From assembly GCA_913056245.1 (NCBI GenBank), contig CAJXME010000098.1, positions 1-5,501 of the forward strand: a stretch of DNA of 5,501 nt, read 5' to 3'. Origin of the DNA: an uncultured Alphaproteobacteria bacterium. Lineage in GTDB: Bacteria; Pseudomonadota; Alphaproteobacteria; Puniceispirillales; UBA1172. The notes below the pieces were generated by a model. That model did no database searches and was not told where the DNA came from. It saw only the letters and a program-made list of their open reading frames with translations. Positions 1-5,501 of this stretch are shown here, one piece after another. The position numbers were made by a program, and so were the translations under genes. The number at the start of each line of letters is the position of its first letter. Within the stretch, counting starts at the first letter, position 1.

Positions 1-1047
1 GCAAAAATGGCAGAAGAAATTATTTCTCAAGGCAAGGCTGATATGGTCGGCATGACAAGGGCTCAAATAGCCGACCCTGATCTTGTTCAAAAACTTAAGG
101 ATGGCAGGGTAAAGGATATTCGACCTTGCGTTGGCGCGAATGTTTGCATAATGCGTGCTTTAGGTCCTGGGCCAATTCGTTGCTTACACAATCCAGAGGC
201 AGCTCGTGAATATGAACTTGGACCATTAGTTGTATCAAAAGAACCGAAAAGAGTTGTTGTTATTGGAGCAGGGCCTGGTGGATTGGAAGCAGCACGTGTA
301 GCAGCTGAACGCGGCCATCAAGTTGAAATTTATGAAGCAGAAAACTATATCGGCGGGCAATTTTTATTGCGCGCATCAATCCCCACATGGACTGAATTTG
401 ATGGGGTAATTGAATGGAGGCGAAGGCAACTTACACAACTTCAAGTGCCAATACATCTTGGGCAGCGGATTAATGAAAGCAACCTTTCCTCTTTAGATGC
501 TGATGTGATCATCCTTGCTACTGGGGCGATACCAAAAGACAGTTTTGATATAGACCATGATGGTTCTATTCCTATTACATCACCACATAAACTGATCAAA
601 GATGGCGCTGGTGATGCTTTATCTGCAGTTATTTGGGATCGTGCTGGCGGCATTGTTGCCACAGGTGCGATGGATGCTGCACTTAGCATGGGCCTTAGTC
701 TGGATATAGTGACGCCTCAATTCATGGTGGCTGAAGATACTGACGTTGTTCAGCGTATCCCACTATACGAAAGGTTGCTTTCAGGGGGTGCAAGATTCCA
801 CCCCAATAGCGATATAATTAACATAAAAGATGGTGTCACAACTTTTCGAAATGTTTATTCTTATAAGGAACAAGCCTTGTCACGTGTTGATTTGATTATT
901 GCATGGAATGGCCGTTCTGCCCAAGATAGTCTTTATGATTTAGCCATTAGATTGGGCATTAAAACCTATGCAATTGGTGACGCCATGTCTCCAAGAACAG
1001 CAGAATATGCAATTGCGGAAGGTGCTTTGATTGCTCGCAAAATCTAA
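1..1047 (+). CDS. NADH:flavin oxidoreductase, TMADH/demethylase-like (3' part; 5' end outside window)
   Basis: This is the C-terminal half of a modular FMN/Fe-S/NAD(P)-FAD-type oxidoreductase; the reading frame is open to the window edge, so the ATG at 7 is probably internal. Residues are counted from that ATG. The first 40 residues match the end of the Old Yellow Enzyme TIM barrel (GKADMVGMTRAQIADPDL). Next comes the iron-sulfur segment, with Cys41, Cys47 and Cys59, but Ala44 where trimethylamine dehydrogenase has its second cysteine (C-x2-C-x2-C). A dinucleotide-binding motif GAGPGG (87-92) and an ATG motif (171-173, after DVIIL) follow, then a C-terminal IGD segment (AIGDAMSPRTAEYAIAEG) that closes the FAD/NAD-like domain. 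Full family members are about 650-730 residues, so roughly 300 residues lie upstream. Known family activities include demethylation of tri- and dimethylamine, dimethylglycine or N-methylproline, and enoyl-CoA reduction; the fold alone does not choose. It lies 34 bp before the aminotransferase on the same strand. Base composition is clearly AT-richer than downstream genes. Confidence 0.9.
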   Translation, partial: AKMAEEIISQGKADMVGMTRAQIADPDLVQKLKDGRVKDIRPCVGANVCIMRALGPGPIRCLHNPEAAREYELGPLVVSKEPKRVVVIGAGPGGLEAARVAAERGHQVEIYEAENYIGGQFLLRASIPTWTEFDGVIEWRRRQLTQLQVPIHLGQRINESNLSSLDADVIILATGAIPKDSFDIDHDGSIPITSPHKLIKDGAGDALSAVIWDRAGGIVATGAMDAALSMGLSLDIVTPQFMVAEDTDVVQRIPLYERLLSGGARFHPNSDIINIKDGVTTFRNVYSYKEQALSRVDLIIAWNGRSAQDSLYDLAIRLGIKTYAIGDAMSPRTAEYAIAEGALIARKI

Positions 1048-1071
1048 ATCGATTTGTGAATAAATAATTTT

Positions 1072-1076
1072 AGGTG
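1072..1076 (+). promoter_or_regulatory. ribosome binding site of the aminotransferase gene
   Basis: The bases AGGTG lie 5 nt before the ATG at 1082 and resemble a Shine-Dalgarno core. This favours the first ATG over the in-frame ATGs at 1103 and 1109, which lack comparable purine tracts. The rest of the 34-bp gap (1048-1081) is AT-rich, but I see no -35/-10 pair with correct spacing, so the gene may be read through from the upstream one. Confidence 0.6.
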
Positions 1077-1081
1077 ACCGA

Positions 1082-2431
1082 ATGTTTGATCTAGAAAAAG
1101 TTATGTTCATGAACAGTCATCTGATTCATTCCTTTGCCGACCTTCATGGCATCAAACAAGATGGCGGCCCGACGGTCATCACCAGCGCTGAAGGGGCTTA
1201 TGTTCGTAACAGCGAAGGCGAGAAATTGCTCGATGGCATTGGCGGGTTGTGGTGTGTCAATATCGGCCATGGCCGTAAAGAGATAATCGAGGCGATTTCC
1301 AAACAGTTATACGAGCTCGATTACTATTCGACCTTTTATAACCTGACCCATCCTTTGGCGGCAGAATTAGCGCAGAAGATTACGGACCTAGCGCCGGCGC
1401 ATCTGACTCATGTCTATTTTGCCAATTCATGGTCGGTCGCGAATGACTCTGCGGTTCGGATTCTCCATCATTATTTCAACCGCATCAGCAAGCCCAAGAA
1501 GAAGAAAATATTATCGCGGATTGGCGCTTATCATGGGTCAACGCATTTGGCGATTGCCATGACCACCCCGGCTTATCGCGAGGGTTGGGATTCGGCCGAA
1601 GACCTTGTTCATCACCTGTCCTCGCCCCTGACGTATCGCCGCCCTGATGGCATGAGTGAAGATGAATTTTGCGATTTTCTGATCGAGGAAATGAAAACAA
1701 CCATTGAGGATATCGGCGCTGAAAATATCGCTTGTTTTATTGCGGAGCCGATCATGGGCGCGGGCGGCGTGATTGTCCCGCCAAAAGGCTATCACCAAAG
1801 AGCCGAAAGCGTGATGCGTGATTATGAGATTAAAACCATTTCCGATGAAGTGGTCACCGCCTTCTGCCGCCTTGGTTCTTTCTTTGCGTCTGAAGAGGTG
1901 TTTGGCATCAAGCCCGATATGATTACCGTCGCCAAAGGCTTAACCTCAGGCTATCAGCCGATGTCGGCAACATTGATCAGCGAAGAGATTTATGACGTGA
2001 TCTCCGCCCCCGGCGATTATTTTCTCCATGGCATGACCTATTCTGGGCATCCCGCTTGTGCCGCCGCCGCGCTTGCCAATATCGCCTTAATGGAAAAGGA
2101 AGGCTTGCCTCAACATGTTCAGCATATGGGCAAAATCTTTGAAAACACCATCAGAGGATTAGGCGATCTCGATATTGTTGGCGATGTGCGCGGCAGTCAC
2201 TTCATGATCGGGATTGAATTTGTCGCCGATAAATCCAGCAAAAAGGTCTTCGCCGGCGAGATTATGATCGGCAAGAGAGTGGCGCGGGCGGCTCAAGCAA
2301 GAGGCTTGGTGGTGCGCCCCCTTGGTCATATGGCGGTTTTATCGCCGCCGCTCATTTTATCCGAAGAGCAAGTCAATGACATTGGCGCAATCCTGCGTGA
2401 CAGCATTCTCGAGGTTCAACAGAATTTATAG
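1082..2431 (+). CDS. class III PLP-dependent aminotransferase (omega-amino acid:pyruvate type)
   Basis: Cytosolic fold-type I transaminase, 449 aa, the normal full length (about 440-460). Enzymes of this group move an amino group from a terminal amine or omega-amino acid (putrescine, beta-alanine, taurine, diaminobutyrate and others) to pyruvate or 2-oxoglutarate. Visible landmarks are the N-terminal GLWCVNIGHGR segment (55-65), the cofactor-stacking Tyr150 in AYHGST, AEPIMGAGGVIVPP (221-234), Asp255 of ISDEV for the pyridine nitrogen, the Schiff-base Lys285 in VAKGLTSGYQP, Thr319 of TYSGHP for the phosphate, and Arg412 in VVRPLGH for the substrate carboxylate. Two positions are odd: the usual N-S-G-S-E-A-N loop reads NSWSVAN (115-121), with Trp117 for Gly, and the usual AFGRLG reads AFCRLG with Cys262. 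All other catalytic residues are intact and there is no frameshift. The gene is convergent with the racemase-family gene, 8 bp apart. The substrate cannot be read from sequence; the neighbours suggest an amine or diamino acid from solute breakdown. Confidence 0.93.
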   Translation: MFDLEKVMFMNSHLIHSFADLHGIKQDGGPTVITSAEGAYVRNSEGEKLLDGIGGLWCVNIGHGRKEIIEAISKQLYELDYYSTFYNLTHPLAAELAQKITDLAPAHLTHVYFANSWSVANDSAVRILHHYFNRISKPKKKKILSRIGAYHGSTHLAIAMTTPAYREGWDSAEDLVHHLSSPLTYRRPDGMSEDEFCDFLIEEMKTTIEDIGAENIACFIAEPIMGAGGVIVPPKGYHQRAESVMRDYEIKTISDEVVTAFCRLGSFFASEEVFGIKPDMITVAKGLTSGYQPMSATLISEEIYDVISAPGDYFLHGMTYSGHPACAAAALANIALMEKEGLPQHVQHMGKIFENTIRGLGDLDIVGDVRGSHFMIGIEFVADKSSKKVFAGEIMIGKRVARAAQARGLVVRPLGHMAVLSPPLILSEEQVNDIGAILRDSILEVQQNL

Positions 2432-2439
2432 AAAGCCGA

Positions 2440-3234
2440 TTAATACGCGCGGAGCAAGGTGCCGTATCCTGAGATGTGATCTTTTATCCCGCTCTGGCGC
2501 AGGCAATGCCAAGCCATGGCTTGGTTGGAGCAAATCACTGGCTTGTTGAGTCTCTCTTCCAGGCGGTCGATGATTTCGATCGACCGAAGCGCGCCGCATG
2601 AAATGAAAAGCGCTTCCGCTTCAGGGTGGTCAACCGACGCGGCAAATTCCATTAAGAAATCAGGTGTGACCCGCACCATGTCGCTATCTTTTTCGAGATT
2701 AAGCCCCTGAATCTCAACAACGTCAAAGCCGTTCTCTTCCAAATAAATCGCTTCCAGCCGATTGATCTCATCAAGATAAGGCGTGGCCACAGCGATTTTG
2801 GTGGCATCGAGAGCGCGCACCCCCGCCATGACCGAGGTGATTAGTGATGTGGGCTGAGCGTAGGGCGCGCCTTTTTGCAACGCGGCAAATATTTTCTCTT
2901 CGCCCATGACGATGCTGCCGGAGGTGCAAGCGTAACAGATGACATCCAGACTGCCGTCAGGCAAGAGCGTTGAGGCCGCGCGGCTCAAATCCGGAAGCTG
3001 GGCGTTGAACGTATCGATGGTGATGCTGTCCGGGTTGGACGCTCGGGTGAAATGCAGCCCCACCCCTTGGGGGCAAAGTTTGAACATATCCGATTCAATG
3101 GTTTGTTCCGTCGCCAGCAAAACAAAACCAATCTTAGCGCGGTGATTAACGCCAGCATCAAACATCTCAGGCGGCGCGGTTTCAGGATGACTTCGGGAAG
3201 GCTTTATATTTACCATAGCGGTCTTACCAATCAT
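2440..3234 (-). CDS. Asp/Glu racemase superfamily protein (maleate isomerase / arylmalonate decarboxylase / EutA-like)
   Basis: A cytosolic protein of 264 aa from the superfamily that uses one or two active-site cysteines for cofactor-free proton transfer: racemisation, maleate cis-trans isomerisation or malonate decarboxylation. Both cysteine loops are present, Cys103 in YACTSGS and Cys213 in LFISCGALR, one in each half of the pseudo-symmetric fold. The core starts at KIGFVLLATEQT (34-45), and VATPYLDEINR (149-159) is the typical hinge between the lobes. In the relatives I remember the second loop is usually SCT rather than SCG, a mild deviation. From memory it resembles EutA of ectoine-utilisation clusters, which would fit a hydrolase of the creatinase/ectoine-hydrolase fold next door, but EutA's own reaction is not firmly known and the match is not verified. 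The ATG at 3234 is preferred because AGGGGA lies 10 nt upstream and a promoter sits just beyond; Met7 is an alternative. Residues 1-33 precede the conserved core. It diverges from the M24-fold gene and converges on the aminotransferase. Confidence 0.85.
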   Translation of the reverse strand: MIGKTAMVNIKPSRSHPETAPPEMFDAGVNHRAKIGFVLLATEQTIESDMFKLCPQGVGLHFTRASNPDSITIDTFNAQLPDLSRAASTLLPDGSLDVICYACTSGSIVMGEEKIFAALQKGAPYAQPTSLITSVMAGVRALDATKIAVATPYLDEINRLEAIYLEENGFDVVEIQGLNLEKDSDMVRVTPDFLMEFAASVDHPEAEALFISCGALRSIEIIDRLEERLNKPVICSNQAMAWHCLRQSGIKDHISGYGTLLRAY

Positions 3235-3237
3235 GCG

Positions 3238-3266
3238 TTGACCATCCCCTGATCATTACGCATTAT
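3238..3266 (+). promoter_or_regulatory. sigma70-like promoter for the M24-fold/amidase/transporter operon
   Basis: TTGACC (3238-3243, five of six matches to TTGACA) and CATTAT (3261-3266, four of six to TATAAT) are separated by 17 nt. The predicted start is near 3273, giving a leader of about 60 nt before the ATG at 3334. Its -10 occupies the same base pairs as the -10 of the opposing promoter, and its -35 sits almost on the start codon of the minus-strand gene. No terminator-like or riboswitch-like fold stands out in the leader. Confidence 0.5.
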
Positions 3267-3290
3267 TTGTGAGGCTTCAATCGCTTTCAA
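3245..3290 (-). promoter_or_regulatory. sigma70-like promoter and ribosome binding site for the racemase-family gene
   Basis: Read on the minus strand, TTGAAA (3290-3285) is followed after 17 nt by AATAAT (3267-3262); each hexamer is one base off the sigma70 consensus. Transcription would start near 3255, just upstream of AGGGGA (3250-3245), which in turn lies 10 nt before the ATG at 3234. The leader would be only about 20 nt. Spacing and order agree well, but no experiment is available. Confidence 0.6.
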
Positions 3291-3321
3291 CAGATGATGA
3301 GTTGTTGTGAGCATATCAGTG

Positions 3322-3328
3322 AAGGGAA
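3322..3328 (+). promoter_or_regulatory. ribosome binding site deciding the start of the M24-fold gene
   Basis: The purine tract AAGGGAA lies 5 nt before the ATG at 3334. It falls inside the longer reading that begins at the GTG at 3307, and that GTG has no good purine tract at the right distance. This makes ATG 3334 the likely start and removes nine residues from the longest reading frame. Confidence 0.65.
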
Positions 3329-3333
3329 AGTCT

Positions 3334-4500
3334 ATGTTGGAAGAAGCGCGCCTAAGAACCCAAACCCTGCAACAAACGATGCAGGCGCAAAACATCCCCA
3401 TGGCGATTTTCACCGATGAAAGTTCGATCGCGTATCTGGCGGGCTTTTGGGGTTATCTGGGGGTTGAATTTGGCCGCCCCACGATGCTGGTGGTATTTGC
3501 TGACCGTGAGCCGGTGATCATCACGCCTCTGATGGAATCCGAAATGGTGGGGGAAATGACATGGGTGACAGCCATCGAACGATGGGAAGATTTCGGCCAG
3601 CGCTCTTGGCATTATGTCTTGAGAAATACCATTGCTCTTCACGCTGAAAACCCGCGCCAGCTTTGGGTGGAAAAAGGCAGTTTGCCGGCTATTGTGCGCA
3701 ATTTTCTCGATGAGCAATATCCCTCCGCTACGCTCGAAGATATCGCGCCTACGCTGGGCGCGATGCGGATGATCAAATCGCCTCTTGAAATTGAGGTGAT
3801 GAAGCAAGCGGGATCGATCGCAGGGGCGATGATGAGCGCGGCGCATCAATCGCTTCATGAAGGCGCTCAAGAATATGAATCCGCTCTTGCCGTGATCGAT
3901 GCTGGCACGCGCGCGGCGGCTGGGTTTTTGACCGATAAAGGCTGGGATCGCTTTGTCTCACCGATGATCCATAACCTTCAGATTCTGCAAAGCGGCCGCG
4001 ACGCTTCCATGGTGCATCGCCGCGCCAGCATCAAAAAATACGCCAGCGGTGATCCTGTTTATTTTTGCTTCTGCAACATGGCGCAGTTTAAGCAATATAA
4101 ATTGGGGTTTGATCGGATGTTCCACATTAAGGCGATATCCGATAAGGCGAAACATGTTCAGCAAGCCGCGATTGACGCTCAGCAAGCCGCCCTTGCCTCG
4201 ATCCGCCCCGGCGTGAGCGCTGAAGAGGTGGCCGCCGCCGCCAATGATGTTTATCAATCGCGCGGCTATGAAACCGGCTATCGCACTGGGCGTTCCATCG
4301 GCATGGCTTATCTGGAAGCGCCGGAATTAAAAACTGGCGATAAAACCATCTTGAAGCCGGGCATGACTTTCGCCGTCGATGGCGGCATTTCGATTGATGG
4401 CGAACACGCGGGCCGCATTGGCGATTCCATCGTCGTGACCGAAGACGGGTTTGATTATCTGACCGAATACCCTCGTCAGATTATGGTCACTTCAAATTAA
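3334..4500 (+). CDS. M24-fold (creatinase/ectoine-hydrolase-like) hydrolase lacking the metal ligands
   Basis: A cytosolic 'pita-bread' protein of 388 aa, close to creatinase and ectoine hydrolase in length (about 400). An N-terminal creatinase_N-like domain covers roughly 1-145 (IFTDESSIAYLAGFWGYLGV), and the M24 domain runs from about 150 (IKSPLEIEVMKQAG) to the end. The conserved His of the SGx6H motif is His228 (QSGRDASMVH), equivalent by position to the catalytic His of creatinase. The five dinuclear-metal ligands of aminopeptidase P relatives (D, D, H, E, E) are replaced: Cys245 where GDxxxxD should have Asp, Gly258 or Phe259 for the second Asp, Arg320 in GRSIG, Asp349 in AVDGG and Gly363 in RIGDS. 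It is therefore unlikely to be a metal-dependent peptidase; a metal-free C-N hydrolysis of a small amidine, ring or N-substituted amino acid is more likely. From memory it does not match the motifs of characterised ectoine hydrolases closely, so the substrate is unknown. It is the first gene of a likely three-gene operon. Confidence 0.85.
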   Translation: MLEEARLRTQTLQQTMQAQNIPMAIFTDESSIAYLAGFWGYLGVEFGRPTMLVVFADREPVIITPLMESEMVGEMTWVTAIERWEDFGQRSWHYVLRNTIALHAENPRQLWVEKGSLPAIVRNFLDEQYPSATLEDIAPTLGAMRMIKSPLEIEVMKQAGSIAGAMMSAAHQSLHEGAQEYESALAVIDAGTRAAAGFLTDKGWDRFVSPMIHNLQILQSGRDASMVHRRASIKKYASGDPVYFCFCNMAQFKQYKLGFDRMFHIKAISDKAKHVQQAAIDAQQAALASIRPGVSAEEVAAAANDVYQSRGYETGYRTGRSIGMAYLEAPELKTGDKTILKPGMTFAVDGGISIDGEHAGRIGDSIVVTEDGFDYLTEYPRQIMVTSN

Positions 4501-4504
4501 CCCC

Positions 4505-5308
4505 ATGAGCGAGACCTTAACACTGGCGGTGGCGCAATCCCCGGGGGAATTAACGGGCCCTGATGAACGGCTGGATTGGCTGGCGGAACAATGCGCAAGG
4601 CTCAATCATGTCGATTTGCTGCTGCTGCCGGAATTGTTTCTAACAGGCTATAACATCGGCGATCAGGTAAAAGCTTGGGCTGAACCCGCTGATGGGAAGT
4701 CATCTCAGAACATTGCCGCCCTTGCCCAGCGTCACGGCATCACCATCCATTATGGGTATGCGGAAAAAGCCAATGGCCATCTCTATAATGCGGCGCAAGC
4801 GATCAGCCCCGATGGGCAACGATGCCATCATTACCGCAAGCATCTTTTGCCGCCGGGCTTTGAAAGCACATATTTCACCACCGGCGATCAGGCTCATCTC
4901 TTCACGCTTAAAGATTTCCGCATCACGACCTTGATTTGCTATGACGCGGAATACGCCGAATTAGCACGGCACGTTGCCGCCTTGGGCGCGGATATCATTT
5001 TGGTGCCGACAGCCCTCGGCGCGCAATGGGGATGGGTCGCGCGGCAAATGATCCCCACTCGCGCCTATGAAAACGGGGTGTTTCTGGCCTATGCCAATCA
5101 CGCGGGCCAAGAAAACGAATTGGCTTATTTGGGGGAAAGTTTCATCGCTGGGCCGGGCGGGGTTGAATTGGCGCGGGCAAGCGCTGCCCCTTCTGTAATC
5201 GAAGCCACGTTATCGCGGCAGGATTTGGACAAAGCCCGGGCAAAGCTTCCCTATCTTCAAGATCGATTGAACATCACCATGACCAATCAACCCCCAATAT
5301 CGTCATAG
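4505..5308 (+). CDS. nitrilase-superfamily carbon-nitrogen hydrolase (amidase type)
   Basis: A cytosolic amidohydrolase of 267 aa, a usual length for the amidase branches of this superfamily (about 260-290). The catalytic set is complete: Glu43 in LLPELFLTGY, Lys112 in YRKHLLPP, Cys145 in LICYDAEY, and the supporting Glu120 in PPGFESTYF. These enzymes hydrolyse amides or N-carbamoyl groups to the acid plus ammonia, through a cysteine thioester. CYDAEYAE is a small departure from the more common CYDxEFPE. The start follows the preceding stop by only 4 bp (CCCC) and has no clear Shine-Dalgarno sequence, which suggests translational coupling to the M24-fold gene; MSETLTLAVAQ is a natural start for the family's first beta strand. 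Next to a C-N hydrolase and an aminotransferase it probably opens or deacylates an intermediate of the same pathway. A specific substrate cannot be named; a free-standing omega-amidase or N-carbamoylase role is the main alternative. Confidence 0.9.
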   Translation: MSETLTLAVAQSPGELTGPDERLDWLAEQCARLNHVDLLLLPELFLTGYNIGDQVKAWAEPADGKSSQNIAALAQRHGITIHYGYAEKANGHLYNAAQAISPDGQRCHHYRKHLLPPGFESTYFTTGDQAHLFTLKDFRITTLICYDAEYAELARHVAALGADIILVPTALGAQWGWVARQMIPTRAYENGVFLAYANHAGQENELAYLGESFIAGPGGVELARASAAPSVIEATLSRQDLDKARAKLPYLQDRLNITMTNQPPISS

Positions 5309-5330
5309 TCAAAGGAAGGTCTTTTCGCTG

Positions 5331-5501
5331 ATGCTTACCTTTGCGCTTGCTGTTTTTCTCTTGATCATCACCCCGGGGCCTGGCGTTTTATCCACCGCTG
5401 GCGTAGGCGCGGCCTTTGGCTGGCGGCAAGGGCTGTTTTATGTCGCGGGGCTTTGCGCGGGCACCAATGCTGTGGCGCTCGCGGTGATATCAGGGCTGGC
5501 G
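5331..5501 (+). CDS. LysE/RhtB-family transporter (5' part; runs off window end)
   Basis: The frame is open for 57 codons to the window end. The protein starts with a hydrophobic helix (LTFALAVFLLIIT) directly followed by the hallmark PGPGVLSTAGVGAAFGWRQG (residues 15-34), then a second hydrophobic stretch (LFYVAGLCAGTNAVALAVI). This is the typical N-terminus of LysE/RhtB/LeuE inner-membrane proteins, which are about 200-210 aa with six helices and export amino acids or related metabolites. A strong purine tract AAGGAAGG (5312-5319) lies 11 nt before the ATG, a somewhat long spacing. The 22-bp gap to the amidase gene indicates co-transcription. Export of a surplus amino acid or an inhibitory intermediate would fit the operon, but this is inference. 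Confidence 0.85.
   Translation, partial: MLTFALAVFLLIITPGPGVLSTAGVGAAFGWRQGLFYVAGLCAGTNAVALAVISGLA

Noticed and set aside
2432..2439. Possible shared terminator between the convergent genes
   Set aside because: The gap is only 8 bp and no GC-rich hairpin with a T tract was seen on either side.
3295..3318. Weak inverted repeat TGAT-N16-ATCA in the leader of the M24-fold gene, considered as an operator
   Set aside because: Four-base arms are expected by chance, and no regulator gene is in the window to support it.
3307..3333. GTG start extending the M24-fold protein by nine residues
   Set aside because: The GTG lacks a good purine tract, while the ATG at 3334 has AAGGGAA at 5 nt.
3352..3870. 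Long minus-strand open frame of 172 codons opposite the M24-fold gene
   Set aside because: It lies wholly inside a well-supported gene, its translation is rich in Arg and His with no recognisable motif, and no ribosome binding site was seen.
4158..4190. 12-base direct repeat TCAGCAAGCCGC, 21 bases apart
   Set aside because: It encodes a repeated QQAA pattern in an Ala-rich helix of the M24-fold protein and is in frame; it is more likely protein helix periodicity than a DNA element.
3334..4500. Naming the M24-fold gene doeA/eutD (ectoine hydrolase)
   Set aside because: The fold and the EutA-like neighbour suggest it, but the C-terminal motifs differ from those I recall for characterised ectoine hydrolases and no eutB, eutC or eutE is present in the window.
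4692..4934. Alternative-frame open stretch on the + strand inside the amidase gene
   Set aside because: It overlaps the catalytic Lys112 region of a clear nitrilase-superfamily gene and shows no family features of its own.

Overview
The window reads as a stretch of a bacterial chromosome, most likely from an alphaproteobacterium, possibly marine. That assignment rests on the mix of amine and amino-acid catabolism families, on Shine-Dalgarno-like leaders and on moderate GC; no marker gene fixes the taxon. Genes are packed tightly, no RNA gene, insertion sequence or CRISPR array is visible, and every gap is under 100 bp.

Layout. (1) Positions 1-1047, + strand: the C-terminal part of a large flavin/Fe-S oxidoreductase of the trimethylamine dehydrogenase / dimethylglycine demethylase / 2,4-dienoyl-CoA reductase type. 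It is AT-richer than the rest of the window. (2) 1082-2431, +: a class III PLP aminotransferase of the omega-amino acid:pyruvate type, with two changed glycines near the cofactor site. (3) 2440-3234, - strand and convergent with gene 2: an Asp/Glu racemase superfamily enzyme (maleate isomerase / arylmalonate decarboxylase / EutA-like) with both catalytic cysteines. (4) 3334-4500, +: a creatinase/ectoine-hydrolase-like 'pita-bread' (M24) protein that has lost the metal-ligand set. (5) 4505-5308, +: a nitrilase-superfamily amidohydrolase. (6) 5331 to the window end, +: the N-terminus of a LysE/RhtB-type or related inner-membrane transporter.

Genes 3 and 4 diverge from a 99-bp region that holds two good sigma70-like promoters with superimposed -10 elements. 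Genes 4, 5 and 6 look like one operon, with gaps of 4 and 22 bp.

Taken together the window looks like a catabolic cassette for a small nitrogenous compound. A metal-free C-N hydrolase, an amidase, an aminotransferase, a cysteine-pair isomerase/racemase/decarboxylase and possibly an N-demethylase would each take one step. The set resembles ectoine or betaine/creatine-type catabolic clusters, but the M24 protein does not look to me like the standard ectoine hydrolase, so the substrate is open. This is inference from gene content only. The composition break near 1050-1080 means gene 1 may have a different history from the rest.
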